Assembly (NCBI GenBank): GCA_051880495.1
Contig: JBJEOB010000058.1
Location: 1-14,207 of the forward strand
Length of the DNA stretch: 14,207 nt
Origin: MGBC120314 sp051880495
GTDB lineage: Bacteria; Bacillota; Clostridia; Lachnospirales; Lachnospiraceae
Direction: 5' to 3'
Part shown: positions 6,805 through 14,186 of the stretch, one piece after another
Layout of the letters: the number at the start of each line of letters is the position of its first letter
Numbering within the stretch: position 1 is the first letter of the stretch
Notes under the pieces: model-generated
The model's database searches: none
Seen by the model: only the letters and a program-made list of their open reading frames with translations
Told to the model about the DNA's origin: nothing
Translations under genes and position numbers: made by a program

Positions 6805-7164
6805 TTAACTTTTTAAAATCAACTCCACGAACCCATATCGTTCCATCGTATCAATGTAAGTAACAAGCCTGTTATACAAAGGCTCTGCCTCATCCCCGAA
6901 CTTTTCCTTTACCAGTCCGGCGATATCCATTACATTTCTGTTGCCATCCATAAGCGGCCAGATAAAATTGCCCATTTTATCCAGATGTATCTGTGAAACT
7001 CTTGGTTTACCAAGCAGCTTCTGAGTGAGGAAATAGAAAAAACCCTTGTTCTCTTTTAATATAGTCACATTACCATTTTCATCAACCGTGCTTCCGATTG
7101 CCGGGTTATGAACCGGAATATATTCAAGATAATTTCCGGTACGTTTTTCTTTATTTCTTTGCAT
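6805..7164 (-). CDS. PqqD-like RRE domain protein
   Basis: A 119-residue soluble protein that resembles the PqqD family of peptide chaperones, small winged-helix RRE proteins that present precursor peptides to modifying enzymes. Seen here are an N-terminal beta part (about 12-45, 'YLEYIPVHNP', then 'VTILKENKGFF') and a helical part with the typical 'LDKMGNFIWPLMDGNRNVMDIAGLVKEKFG' type order ('D-x-x-G-x-x-I-W-x-x-x-D-G' then 'V-x-x-I-A-x-x-V', about 62-91). A last helix and strand end in 'MERYGFVEL'. It overlaps the 3' end of the OPT transporter gene by 14 bases and has only a weak ribosome site, so translation is likely coupled. No radical SAM enzyme or precursor peptide is visible nearby, so its job is probably linked to the transporter. 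That link is inference. Confidence 0.75.
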   Translation of the reverse strand: MQRNKEKRTGNYLEYIPVHNPAIGSTVDENGNVTILKENKGFFYFLTQKLLGKPRVSQIHLDKMGNFIWPLMDGNRNVMDIAGLVKEKFGDEAEPLYNRLVTYIDTMERYGFVELILKS

Positions 7165-9055
7165 TTGACTTCTTACCCATTGCTACACAAAATACAAGTA
7201 AACACATTACTATAAACAGTATAACTCCGCCTATCATACCTGTGTCGAAAATACCGGAAATATTGATAATACTGTCAATTCCGCAAACAGCAAATATTGC
7301 AAGAAGAATACCAACAAGACCTTCTCCCGCAATCATACCTGAACAGAAAAGAATTCCATTTCCTGCATCCGCATTTTTTTCTTTGCTATTGTTCTTTTCC
7401 CTCTTCTTATCAACGATAAGACGGATAAGACCACCTGCCATAATTGTTGTACTAAGTTCGAGTGGAAGATAAAGACCAATGGCAACCGGTAATGCAGAAA
7501 TTCCAAGAATTTCAACAACAATTGCAATAAATGCACCAATAAATATAAGTGCCCATGGAAGATTACCACCCATTACGCCCTCGATAATAAGCTTCATAAG
7601 CGTTGCCTGAGGTGCCGAAATCTGCTCTGTACCAAATCCCCACGCCTTATCAAGTAAAACAAGCACACCACCAATGGTAAGTGCCGAAATAATTGTACCT
7701 ATCAATTCACCAATCTGCTGCTTCTTTGGTGTAGCACCAAGAATATATCCTGTCTTTAAATCCTGCGATGTATCACCTGCCATGGCAGCGATAATGCATA
7801 TAATAGAACCGATTGCGATTGCACCCTGCATACCGTGTGCACCGACATCACCTGTAATTTTTAATAATGTTGTTGCAATAAGAAGTGTCGCAATTGCCAT
7901 ACCCGATACAGGGTTGTTACTGCTTCCTACGAGTCCCACCATTCTTGAAGATACTGTAGCAAAGAAGAAACCAAATACAACAATTATAATTGCTCCAAGA
8001 AGTGAAACAGGAATCTGTGGAAGTGCCCACAATACAAGAATCATCACTATTACACCAATACCAATAATTCTCATGCTAAGATCCTGTTCTGTACGCTTAG
8101 TACCTGCAGAACCGGAATTTTTCATTCCCTTTACTGCTGCCGCAAATGTCTTCACAATAAGCGGAAGTGATTTACAAAGACTTATAATACCACCTGCAGC
8201 AACCGCACCTGCACCTATATATCTTATATAGCTGCCCCAGATTGCACCGGCTCCGCCATTTGCATATACATTTGCAATTGTATCTGTAGCCGGATATAAA
8301 ACAGTATTGCCACCAAATGTTACAATTGCAGGAATAAGTACAAACCATCCGATAAGACCACCTGCAAATAAGTAAGCAGAAATCTTAGCACCGCAAATAT
8401 ATCCGACACCAACAAGTGCCGGGTAAACTTCTGCAGAAAATTCTGTCATGAGTGCTTTTACCGGCAGTGTGATAACACCTGCGACCACACCTAAACCGTC
8501 AACCAGGAACTTAAATACTGCCGCAACTCCCATACCTGCGAAAACAGATTTTGCACTTGCTCCGCCCTCTTCTCCTGCAAGAAGAACTTCTGCACAAGCC
8601 GTACCTTCAGGATATGGTAATGTACCATGCTCCTTAACAATTAATGCATTTCTAAGAGGCACCATGAAAAGGACGCCCAAAACACCACCGCATAAAGCAA
8701 TAACCGCAATTTCAACAAGGCTTGGTGATTCCATTACGCCTTCCTTGGCCCATAAAAATAATACAGGCAGAGTAAATATTGCTCCTGCCGCCAAAGATTC
8801 ACCTGCTGAGCCTATGGTCTGAACCATATTACTCTCCAGAACAGAATCCTTTTTCATAATAACACGGATTACCGCCATTGAAATAACTGCCGCCGGAATA
8901 GAAGCAGATACCGTCATACCTACCCTTAAACCGAGGTATGCATTTGCCGCACCGAAAATCACTGCAAGAAGCACACCCATTACTACAGATGCAACTGTAA
9001 ATTCAGGTGTAACTTTTTCAGCCGGCACATAAGGTTTGAATTCGTTGTTACTCAT
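7151..9055 (-). CDS. OPT family oligopeptide transporter
   Basis: A 634-residue polytopic membrane protein with roughly 14-16 hydrophobic segments, of the bacterial OPT family of proton-coupled peptide (or metal-chelate) importers. The start 'PEFTVASVVMGVLLAVIFGA' followed by 'NAYLGLRVGMTVSASIPAAV' is the highly conserved first domain. Other family-typical parts are 'GTLPYPEGTACAEVL' (about 143-157) and 'GLVGSSNNPVSGM' (near the middle), both well preserved, and the length is normal. ATG 9055 follows AAGAAGGG at about ten bases. The gene overlaps the PqqD-like gene at its end. An 18-base perfect palindrome lies between its weak -10 box and ribosome site and may be an operator. The substrate cannot be told from sequence. 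Confidence 0.95.
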   Translation of the reverse strand: MSNNEFKPYVPAEKVTPEFTVASVVMGVLLAVIFGAANAYLGLRVGMTVSASIPAAVISMAVIRVIMKKDSVLESNMVQTIGSAGESLAAGAIFTLPVLFLWAKEGVMESPSLVEIAVIALCGGVLGVLFMVPLRNALIVKEHGTLPYPEGTACAEVLLAGEEGGASAKSVFAGMGVAAVFKFLVDGLGVVAGVITLPVKALMTEFSAEVYPALVGVGYICGAKISAYLFAGGLIGWFVLIPAIVTFGGNTVLYPATDTIANVYANGGAGAIWGSYIRYIGAGAVAAGGIISLCKSLPLIVKTFAAAVKGMKNSGSAGTKRTEQDLSMRIIGIGVIVMILVLWALPQIPVSLLGAIIIVVFGFFFATVSSRMVGLVGSSNNPVSGMAIATLLIATTLLKITGDVGAHGMQGAIAIGSIICIIAAMAGDTSQDLKTGYILGATPKKQQIGELIGTIISALTIGGVLVLLDKAWGFGTEQISAPQATLMKLIIEGVMGGNLPWALIFIGAFIAIVVEILGISALPVAIGLYLPLELSTTIMAGGLIRLIVDKKREKNNSKEKNADAGNGILFCSGMIAGEGLVGILLAIFAVCGIDSIINISGIFDTGMIGGVILFIVMCLLVFCVAMGKKSNAKK

Positions 9056-9073
9056 ATTATCTTTTCCCTTCTT

Positions 9074-9117
9074 AATATTATTAATAATATTTTATCACAA
9101 GTTTAACTTTTTGAAAA
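9074..9117 (-). promoter_or_regulatory. Weak promoter with palindrome before the OPT gene
   Basis: AATATTATTAATAATATT (9074-9091) is a perfect 18-base palindrome. On the minus strand it touches a possible -10 TAAAAT (9089-9094), for which the only -35 candidate is TTTTCA (9112-9117) at 17 bases. The promoter call is weak. The palindrome sits where a repressor would block transcription, but AT-rich palindromes also arise by chance. Confidence 0.3.
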
Positions 9118-9145
9118 CATGGATTAATTTTCCAAATATTTTCGA

Positions 9146-10768
9146 TTAACCTTCCGCAATATCGGCATCAGAAATATAAAAACCGAATGGATTATCCGAA
9201 GTAATTTCATATTCCGGAAGCACATGAATTTCTACTCCCATATCAATTTCACCATGTATTACAAAATCCAATACATACATTCCATATTCTGTCACTGATA
9301 TCTGCAACAGTTCAACCTTAGCATCGTCGTACGGCAATATATCATCCACAATATAGGTTCCATCTGCCGAATAACTGACAGGGTCTGTTTTTTCCGGCTG
9401 TGCCCATCCGAATACATACGGAAACATTGCATTGACATACGCCTCCATCATCCACTCATCCACCGTGTATGTGCCATCATCAGAAGCTTTCCGGTTTCTG
9501 TGTCTTTCAAGTGCGACCGCATTACCTACTGTTTTCCAGAAATATTCACCTTCAAGTTTTTCAATGGAACCGGCCTCTGAAAGCATTCCTGCATATGCCT
9601 TACATAACGAAATAATTGCATCATCTGCGGTAAGTTCGCGTTCTTCATGCTCACCAAAAGCATCAAGTACAATAACATCACTGTCTCCATATCCATCTTC
9701 CGAAAGATACCAGACATTACTGTCCCCCCAGTAATAAATATTGAGCCTGTACTGAGGAATTCCTTCGCTTAAAGTTGCAGGAAATTCATATATTTTATCT
9801 TTTTCAGTATAAATATCAAAAATGTATTCAGTTGTATGGAAATAATTGTATTCCTCTATCCACTCAACCTTCTCAAGTTTAACTTCTACATTATCCTCTG
9901 TACAGACAAATCTTACCGGTATTGCACCTCCCGCAACACCGTCAAGTTTATTTACATCACTTGCGGCGGCATTGTAGGCTTCACTTAACGGATTTGTATA
10001 AATACTCAATTCATAACTGCCGTCAGAATCCCATCCGCTCACGGGCATCATAAAACTATTATATGAATCCTTGGCGAAATCAGTCAAATCGTCATAATCC
10101 TCTATCATTCTGAAATCTAATGTGACCATTGACCATTCATAGTAACCAAACATTTCATCCTGAAGTCCATAATATTCATCTTCACTGATAATCACGCCAT
10201 CTGCATTCCTGTATTCCACTAAAAGGTTATATGTGTCAGCATTGCTGTAATCAGTAGTATATGAACCAATCACTTTGCTTTGTATATTTCCATTTTCTAA
10301 CATAATGGCATACACAGTGTTATTACTGACCAAATCATCATAAACTGAATCTTCCATTATGTACCAGTGCTCATTACCCTCGGTATAACAGGAAGCATAC
10401 CCATTTAGAATGTCAGGCTCCACATTTTCCGGAAAATGAATTACATTAAATCCATCTGCCTTCTCATTTACTTCATAAATAACAGTAGTTGAAAAGAATC
10501 CGCTTCCCGAACAGCAGGTATCAACTACCTCAAGCCTTCCATTATAATCCAGATCTGTTACCGCATAAAAATGTGTCTCACCTTTGTCATCTTTATTAAT
10601 CCATTCGTTGCTGTGCTCTGCAATGCATTTTGTCTGCGTTTCAATATCAACCCTGACAGCAGCCGTTGTATCAGAGGTCTGATCATCCGGCGTATTGTCG
10701 GATTTTCCACAGCCGCTCATTCCTGCAAGAACAAGCACTGTCGCCATAATTAATGATATCTTCTTCAA
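9146..10768 (-). CDS. Large lipoprotein, unknown function
   Basis: A 540-residue predicted surface lipoprotein I do not recognise as a whole. The start is TTG: the signal peptide (MKKISLIMATVLVLAGMSGC, lipid Cys20) begins there and a GGAG site lies eight bases upstream; the next ATG would cut off the basic N-terminus. The mature N-terminal region contains 'YAVTDLDYNGRLEVVD' (about 68-83), an Asp-rich D-x-D-x-N-G-x-x-E pattern like the calcium-binding turns of FG-GAP/VCBS-type repeats. Two Cys (in DTCCSGSG) follow. The rest is acidic and strand-rich without recognisable catalytic motifs; around 400-425 it turns helical. It starts 16 bases after the acetyltransferase stop codon, so both share a transcript. 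No strong terminator follows. Confidence 0.8.
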   Translation of the reverse strand: MKKISLIMATVLVLAGMSGCGKSDNTPDDQTSDTTAAVRVDIETQTKCIAEHSNEWINKDDKGETHFYAVTDLDYNGRLEVVDTCCSGSGFFSTTVIYEVNEKADGFNVIHFPENVEPDILNGYASCYTEGNEHWYIMEDSVYDDLVSNNTVYAIMLENGNIQSKVIGSYTTDYSNADTYNLLVEYRNADGVIISEDEYYGLQDEMFGYYEWSMVTLDFRMIEDYDDLTDFAKDSYNSFMMPVSGWDSDGSYELSIYTNPLSEAYNAAASDVNKLDGVAGGAIPVRFVCTEDNVEVKLEKVEWIEEYNYFHTTEYIFDIYTEKDKIYEFPATLSEGIPQYRLNIYYWGDSNVWYLSEDGYGDSDVIVLDAFGEHEERELTADDAIISLCKAYAGMLSEAGSIEKLEGEYFWKTVGNAVALERHRNRKASDDGTYTVDEWMMEAYVNAMFPYVFGWAQPEKTDPVSYSADGTYIVDDILPYDDAKVELLQISVTEYGMYVLDFVIHGEIDMGVEIHVLPEYEITSDNPFGFYISDADIAEG

Positions 10769-10784
10769 TTACCCTGCTCCTTTT

Positions 10785-11036
10785 TTATAAATTCTTTTCA
10801 ATCCAGCCTCTTGCATATGAACACGTAGCCGTAACCTTTCCGCCCTCATCATTAATCTTATCTACCGCACGTTTCACAAGCTGCCCCGCAATTCCCTGTC
10901 CTCTCAGTGAATCATCTACAAATGTATGATTAATGCAGTAAACATTATTATCCGTTCGTGGAAATGTTATTTCAGCAATCACATTACCTTTCTCATCCTT
11001 ACAGTAAATCCGTTCTGCTTCTGTTGTAAATTCCAT
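10785..11036 (-). CDS. Small GNAT-type N-acetyltransferase (YidJ/NATD1-like)
   Basis: An 83-residue protein of the compact GCN5-related acetyltransferase group. The acetyl-CoA binding loop is seen as 'VDDSLRGQGIAGQLVKRAVD' (about 43-62, the R-G-Q-G-I-A motif), after strand 'AEITFPRTDNNVYCINHTFV' and before the characteristic end 'VTATCSYARGWIEKN', whose Cys-Ser-Tyr is conserved in this group. Family length is about 80-100 residues, so it is complete. The start at 11036 follows AAGGAGG; a longer frame upstream to 11132 has no ribosome site and would run across the promoter and the preceding terminator. It heads a two-gene transcript with the large lipoprotein. The acceptor substrate is unknown. 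Confidence 0.88.
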   Translation of the reverse strand: MEFTTEAERIYCKDEKGNVIAEITFPRTDNNVYCINHTFVDDSLRGQGIAGQLVKRAVDKINDEGGKVTATCSYARGWIEKNL

Positions 11037-11058
11037 AAAAGCCTCCTTTTTTCTTTTT

Positions 11059-11067
11059 ATTATAACA
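11059..11067 (-). promoter_or_regulatory. Extended -10 promoter of the acetyltransferase gene
   Basis: The minus strand reads TGTTATAAT, a perfect extended -10 (TATAAT at 11059-11064), about 15 bases upstream of the AAGGAGG site. The -35 region has no strong match. It lies between the terminator of the preceding operon and the gene, as expected. Confidence 0.6.
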
Positions 11068-11095
11068 TATCGCATAATTGAAATACTACTGTATG

Positions 11096-11137
11096 AAAAC
11101 AAAAAAGGAAATGGCCTTATTGTCAATTCCATTTCCT
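11096..11137 (-). terminator. Intrinsic terminator after the LRR lipoprotein
   Basis: AGGAAATGG (11129-11137 on the minus strand) pairs perfectly with CCATTTCCT (11106-11114), a 9-bp stem with a 14-base loop, followed by TTTTTGTTTTC. It lies 20 bases past the stop at 11158 and ends the two-gene lipoprotein operon. Confidence 0.92.
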
Positions 11138-11157
11138 AATTATAAAAAAGTTATTAT

Positions 11158-12480
11158 TTAGTTTTGAATACAATAAGTTCTTATATATTCAACAATAAAT
11201 TCAGCAAATGCTTCATATTCATCACAGGTCATTCCATCTGCTAATTCATGTTCTATAACATATTCTTGAGCTGCCTTTAACAACTCAAGTGGTGCGTATT
11301 CGGGATCGTGTAAAACAGCACTTACCAGATAAAATTCTAATTCTGTAAGTCCTTTCAAAACATCACTTGTCGCTATTACTCCATTAATTTCACCATTGCG
11401 ACAATATTTATACAGAATACATTCAAATTTTGCCCCATTAGGTGCAGTACAATATATGTCATATACTTTCTCTGCACCCTCGGTTAGAAATTCAATAATT
11501 TCTACACCATGTTTATACCAGTCAGGATATTTTTTACTATAAACAATTGTTTTATAAATTGCTGACGGATCTCCTGATGTACTTGGCGCTACATGAACAA
11601 AAGTTTTATATGCTCTGTCAGCTATTATTCCCATCATTGCTTCATCATTTAATTCCCAATCGTCTGCAAAATCATATCGTCCAATTGAATTATTCTCATC
11701 AAACATATAGTTTGCTACAATTGAATCTGACATATTTACATTTATTTCTACATTAGACAAACTTTTACAATTACCAAACATCGCTACAACATCACTGTCA
11801 ATAATATTCCAATTGGTAAATATAGCTTCTGTCATACTTTCGCAATTATCAAACATATGAGAAAAATCTCTGATATTGTCGGTATTCCAATTAGATGCAG
11901 ACAACGATTTTAAGCTGGTACAATCTCTAAACATGCTATTAACAGATGTTACTTTACCAGTATCCCAATTATTCAAATCTAATGTGACAATACTGCTATT
12001 ATTATAAAACATATTTGACATATCAATGACATTATCTGTTTTCAATCCGGATAGATTTACATTTACAAGATTTGTATCATACATAAACATATTTGACAGA
12101 GACTGTACACCATTCAAATCTAATTTTTTTATCTTTACGCTAGTAAGCGCAGGTAGATGAGAGAACAAACCTCCTTTATTTTGAATATAATCATTGCTAG
12201 GTTCACTTCCATCATCAAAACTATAATTTTCATCATATACCATACTTCCATTAACCACTATCTCTGTAATCTCATCATATGGTACTGATAGAAGCCACTG
12301 TTTATCATAATTGTAGAATTGATTACATAAAATTGTTGAAATACCATAACGAATTTCAGTGATAGTAAGCTTACCATCTGAATAATACCAGCCATCTCCT
12401 TTTATTGTCGAATCATTAGAACAGGCACATTGCATTATCATAACAAATACAGCTAATATTAATAATATTTTTTTACACAT
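11158..12480 (-). CDS. BspA/DUF285-type leucine-rich-repeat lipoprotein
   Basis: A 440-residue predicted surface lipoprotein. The signal peptide (MCKKILLILAVFVMIMQCAC) leads to a lipid Cys18 or Cys20. From about residue 112 to 264 there are some six repeats of 24-26 residues in the BspA/DUF285 pattern 'L-x-x-L-x-L-x-x-W-x-T-x-x-V-x-x-M-x-x-M-F-x-x-C-x-x', for example 'LDLNNWDTGKVTSVNSMF' and 'LSASNWNTDNIRDFSHMF'. The last two are degenerate. Such repeats form curved solenoids used for binding on the cell surface. The C-terminal ~170 residues are non-repetitive and unrecognised, with an acidic helical end. ATG 12480 follows AGGAG at six bases. It begins 37 bases after the WG-repeat-like lipoprotein gene with no terminator between, so they form an operon. 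Confidence 0.85.
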   Translation of the reverse strand: MCKKILLILAVFVMIMQCACSNDSTIKGDGWYYSDGKLTITEIRYGISTILCNQFYNYDKQWLLSVPYDEITEIVVNGSMVYDENYSFDDGSEPSNDYIQNKGGLFSHLPALTSVKIKKLDLNGVQSLSNMFMYDTNLVNVNLSGLKTDNVIDMSNMFYNNSSIVTLDLNNWDTGKVTSVNSMFRDCTSLKSLSASNWNTDNIRDFSHMFDNCESMTEAIFTNWNIIDSDVVAMFGNCKSLSNVEINVNMSDSIVANYMFDENNSIGRYDFADDWELNDEAMMGIIADRAYKTFVHVAPSTSGDPSAIYKTIVYSKKYPDWYKHGVEIIEFLTEGAEKVYDIYCTAPNGAKFECILYKYCRNGEINGVIATSDVLKGLTELEFYLVSAVLHDPEYAPLELLKAAQEYVIEHELADGMTCDEYEAFAEFIVEYIRTYCIQN

Positions 12481-12517
12481 ATATAACTCCTATTTATTTT
12501 ACATGGCAATAACATTA

Positions 12518-13870
12518 TTATTCAACCACCAGTTTAGCTGGATAAACTAAATCTCCTTTATAAATTGTAAAAAATCCGTTTCCTACGTAAGCGGAATAAT
12601 CACCGTCTATTACATCTGAAATTATTTCAAATTTTTCATCAATCATATATAATCCATCATTCTTCTTAATTATTGCTATACCATTCGAAAATGCACTTGC
12701 ATCTTCATACAATTCACCAACAAGATTATAGCTTCTGTCAACGTATCCCCACAATCCATCCATAGTCTGAACGAGCAGATACCTGTCTTCCGGACAGGCA
12801 TCACTTTGAATATACAGATAATCACCAAGCCATTTCTTTTCTTCTATATCATATGCCTGTATATATTCACTACCACCTGAGGATGATATTATATGTGCCA
12901 CACCATTTACGGAAACACATTTGCCAATTCCACCATCCTTGAACCACTTATAACGAATATGACCATCTATAGAATTATAATCAAACTCTACAAATTTATT
13001 TTGAAAAATATTATAGAACCCATCAGATTCACTACCATCACTTGTGTTTTTCATAGTTACAAAAAGCCATCCATCCGATCCAATATTACAATTCGGCCAA
13101 AGAGTAGGGTAAATTCCATTTGCTGAATATTCTTTTTCATATATTACATCATAAGAATTTCCATTTTTCTTCACGCCGATTGGCGTTGCTTTTTGTCCAT
13201 CAATTTCTCTATATGTATTATACATCGGATAAACATACGCCACATCATTTCTAAATGCCGAATAATAGCTGGCAAAATTACCAAGGGAATTAGTATCTAA
13301 TTCTATAACATCATTAGTCTTAAGATTAATATAGAGATAACCATCTATTAAGCCTTCAATTGTAATACCTGATTTATCAGGAACCATTCCATGAAGTAAA
13401 ACCACATCTTCAAAATAACTTACAAATTCATACTCCGAATAATCTTTATTCGTAAATATTATATTTAATTCAGCATCATATAAATCAAACTGTTCGACCC
13501 CGTCCTCCTTTATTGGAGCCTTAAAAATTACAAATGAATTATTGTACATTTTAATACCATTTACAACATCTATATGTACACAATCAGGAATCTCAAGCAT
13601 TACATCTCCGTCAAAATTGATAACTTTAATTATGTCATCTTCAATTATAAAATTATACTCATCCGTTAAATTATAGATTGCATCATATCCAGTTTCACTT
13701 ACATCCAATTTATAACTCTTTTCATTTACCTCACTTGTTTCAATCTCTGCCTCCTTTGATTGTGTTTCCTCAATTATGGATGGATTATTATCTGAATCTT
13801 GTTTCCCACATCCAATCGCAGATAATATCATGGTTGTTAACATTACAATAAAACAAAATTTTCTTTTCAA
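12518..13870 (-). CDS. WG-repeat-like lipoprotein
   Basis: A 450-residue predicted surface lipoprotein. The start is TTG 13870, because AAGGAG lies seven bases upstream and a clean signal peptide begins there (KRKFCFIVMLTTMILSAIGC, lipid Cys21). A longer ATG frame from 13963 would overlap the divergent regulator and its own promoter. After an acidic linker the protein is beta-rich. At about 373-419 it shows WG-repeat features ('GLWGYVDRSYNLVGELYED', then 'GIAIIKKNDGLYMIDEKFEII'), the G-x-W/Y-G-x-I/V-D strand pattern of beta-propeller-like WG proteins. Earlier segments ('YLYINLKTNDVIELD') look like related blades without the WG. Function is unknown. It is the first gene of the operon with the LRR lipoprotein, under a strong promoter facing away from the XRE gene. 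Confidence 0.8.
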   Translation of the reverse strand: MKRKFCFIVMLTTMILSAIGCGKQDSDNNPSIIEETQSKEAEIETSEVNEKSYKLDVSETGYDAIYNLTDEYNFIIEDDIIKVINFDGDVMLEIPDCVHIDVVNGIKMYNNSFVIFKAPIKEDGVEQFDLYDAELNIIFTNKDYSEYEFVSYFEDVVLLHGMVPDKSGITIEGLIDGYLYINLKTNDVIELDTNSLGNFASYYSAFRNDVAYVYPMYNTYREIDGQKATPIGVKKNGNSYDVIYEKEYSANGIYPTLWPNCNIGSDGWLFVTMKNTSDGSESDGFYNIFQNKFVEFDYNSIDGHIRYKWFKDGGIGKCVSVNGVAHIISSSGGSEYIQAYDIEEKKWLGDYLYIQSDACPEDRYLLVQTMDGLWGYVDRSYNLVGELYEDASAFSNGIAIIKKNDGLYMIDEKFEIISDVIDGDYSAYVGNGFFTIYKGDLVYPAKLVVE

Positions 13871-13889
13871 TTGTATTCTCCTTCTTCTT

Positions 13890-13909
13890 TGTCCGTCATA
13901 TGTGGGACA
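13890..13909. promoter_or_regulatory. Imperfect palindrome in the lipoprotein leader
   Basis: TGTCC-NN-CATATG-NN-GGACA: 16 of 20 positions are symmetric. It lies between the expected transcription start and the ribosome site of the WG-repeat-like gene, where a repressor could act. Chance symmetry is not excluded. Confidence 0.25.
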
Positions 13910-13918
13910 TTTTGAATA

Positions 13919-13947
13919 ATTGTACATCATTTGTTGTACACTGTCAA
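13919..13947 (-). promoter_or_regulatory. Strong promoter of the lipoprotein operon
   Basis: On the minus strand a perfect TTGACA (13942-13947) is followed after exactly 17 bases by TACAAT (13919-13924, five of six). The leader to TTG 13870 is about 40 bases. It is the best promoter match in the window and is overlapped by the TGTACA repeat pair. Confidence 0.8.
13921..13940. promoter_or_regulatory. Operator-like TGTACA repeat pair
   Basis: Two TGTACA hexamers (13921-13926 and 13935-13940), each itself a palindrome, stand eight bases apart, 14 bases centre to centre. They cover the spacer and part of the -10 of the minus-strand promoter and precede the XRE gene on the plus strand. XRE regulators commonly bind such sites at their own divergent promoter region, so this is a candidate binding site for the adjacent regulator. 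Confidence 0.5.
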
Positions 13948-13961
13948 TAGAGGTGAGAACC

Positions 13962-14186
13962 ATGGGCTATTATTCAAGATTAAGAGATTTAAGAGAAGAT
14001 AAAGACCTATCAATAAGAAAATTAGCTGATTTACTTCATATGCAAAGAACAACCTATTACAATTATGAAACCGGCAAAAGAGAATTACCATTTGAGTTAG
14101 CAATTACACTTGCAAAATTTTATGATGTTTCATTAGACTATATTGCCGGCTTTACAAATGATACAACGCCCGCACGCAAACGATAA
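13962..14186 (+). CDS. XRE-family HTH transcriptional regulator
   Basis: A 74-residue protein made almost wholly of one Cro/CI-type helix-turn-helix domain (about 5-62). It shows 'LRDLREDKDLSIRKLADLLHM', the recognition helix 'QRTTYYNYETGKRELP', and the following 'LAITLAKFYDVSLDYIAGF', all typical of HTH_3 proteins. There is no effector or oligomerisation domain beyond a short basic tail (TPARKR). ATG 13962 follows AGGTGAG; an in-frame ATG at 13920 lies in the promoter and lacks a ribosome site. It is the only plus-strand gene and faces away from the lipoprotein operon across a shared regulatory region. It probably controls itself and that operon (inference). Its own promoter is unclear: TTGAAT and TACACT are 19 bases apart. 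Confidence 0.9.
   Translation: MGYYSRLRDLREDKDLSIRKLADLLHMQRTTYYNYETGKRELPFELAITLAKFYDVSLDYIAGFTNDTTPARKR

Noticed and set aside
7674..8231. A 185-codon plus-strand open frame opposite the OPT gene
   Set aside because: It is antisense to a highly conserved membrane protein; its Ile/Pro/Ala-rich sequence is the mirror of that gene, and it has no ribosome site.
8448..8822. A 124-codon plus-strand open frame opposite the OPT gene
   Set aside because: Same situation: a shadow of the transporter coding sequence with Pro/Thr/Ala-rich composition.
9121..9151. A possible terminator after the large lipoprotein (GGTTAAT ... ATTAATCC)
   Set aside because: The stem is AT-rich, bulged, includes the stop codon, has a 16-base loop and lacks a clean T-run; read-through into the OPT gene is as likely.
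11037..11132. A 32-codon N-terminal extension of the acetyltransferase
   Set aside because: It would cross the extended -10 promoter and the preceding terminator; the start at 11036 has a strong AAGGAGG site and matches the family length.
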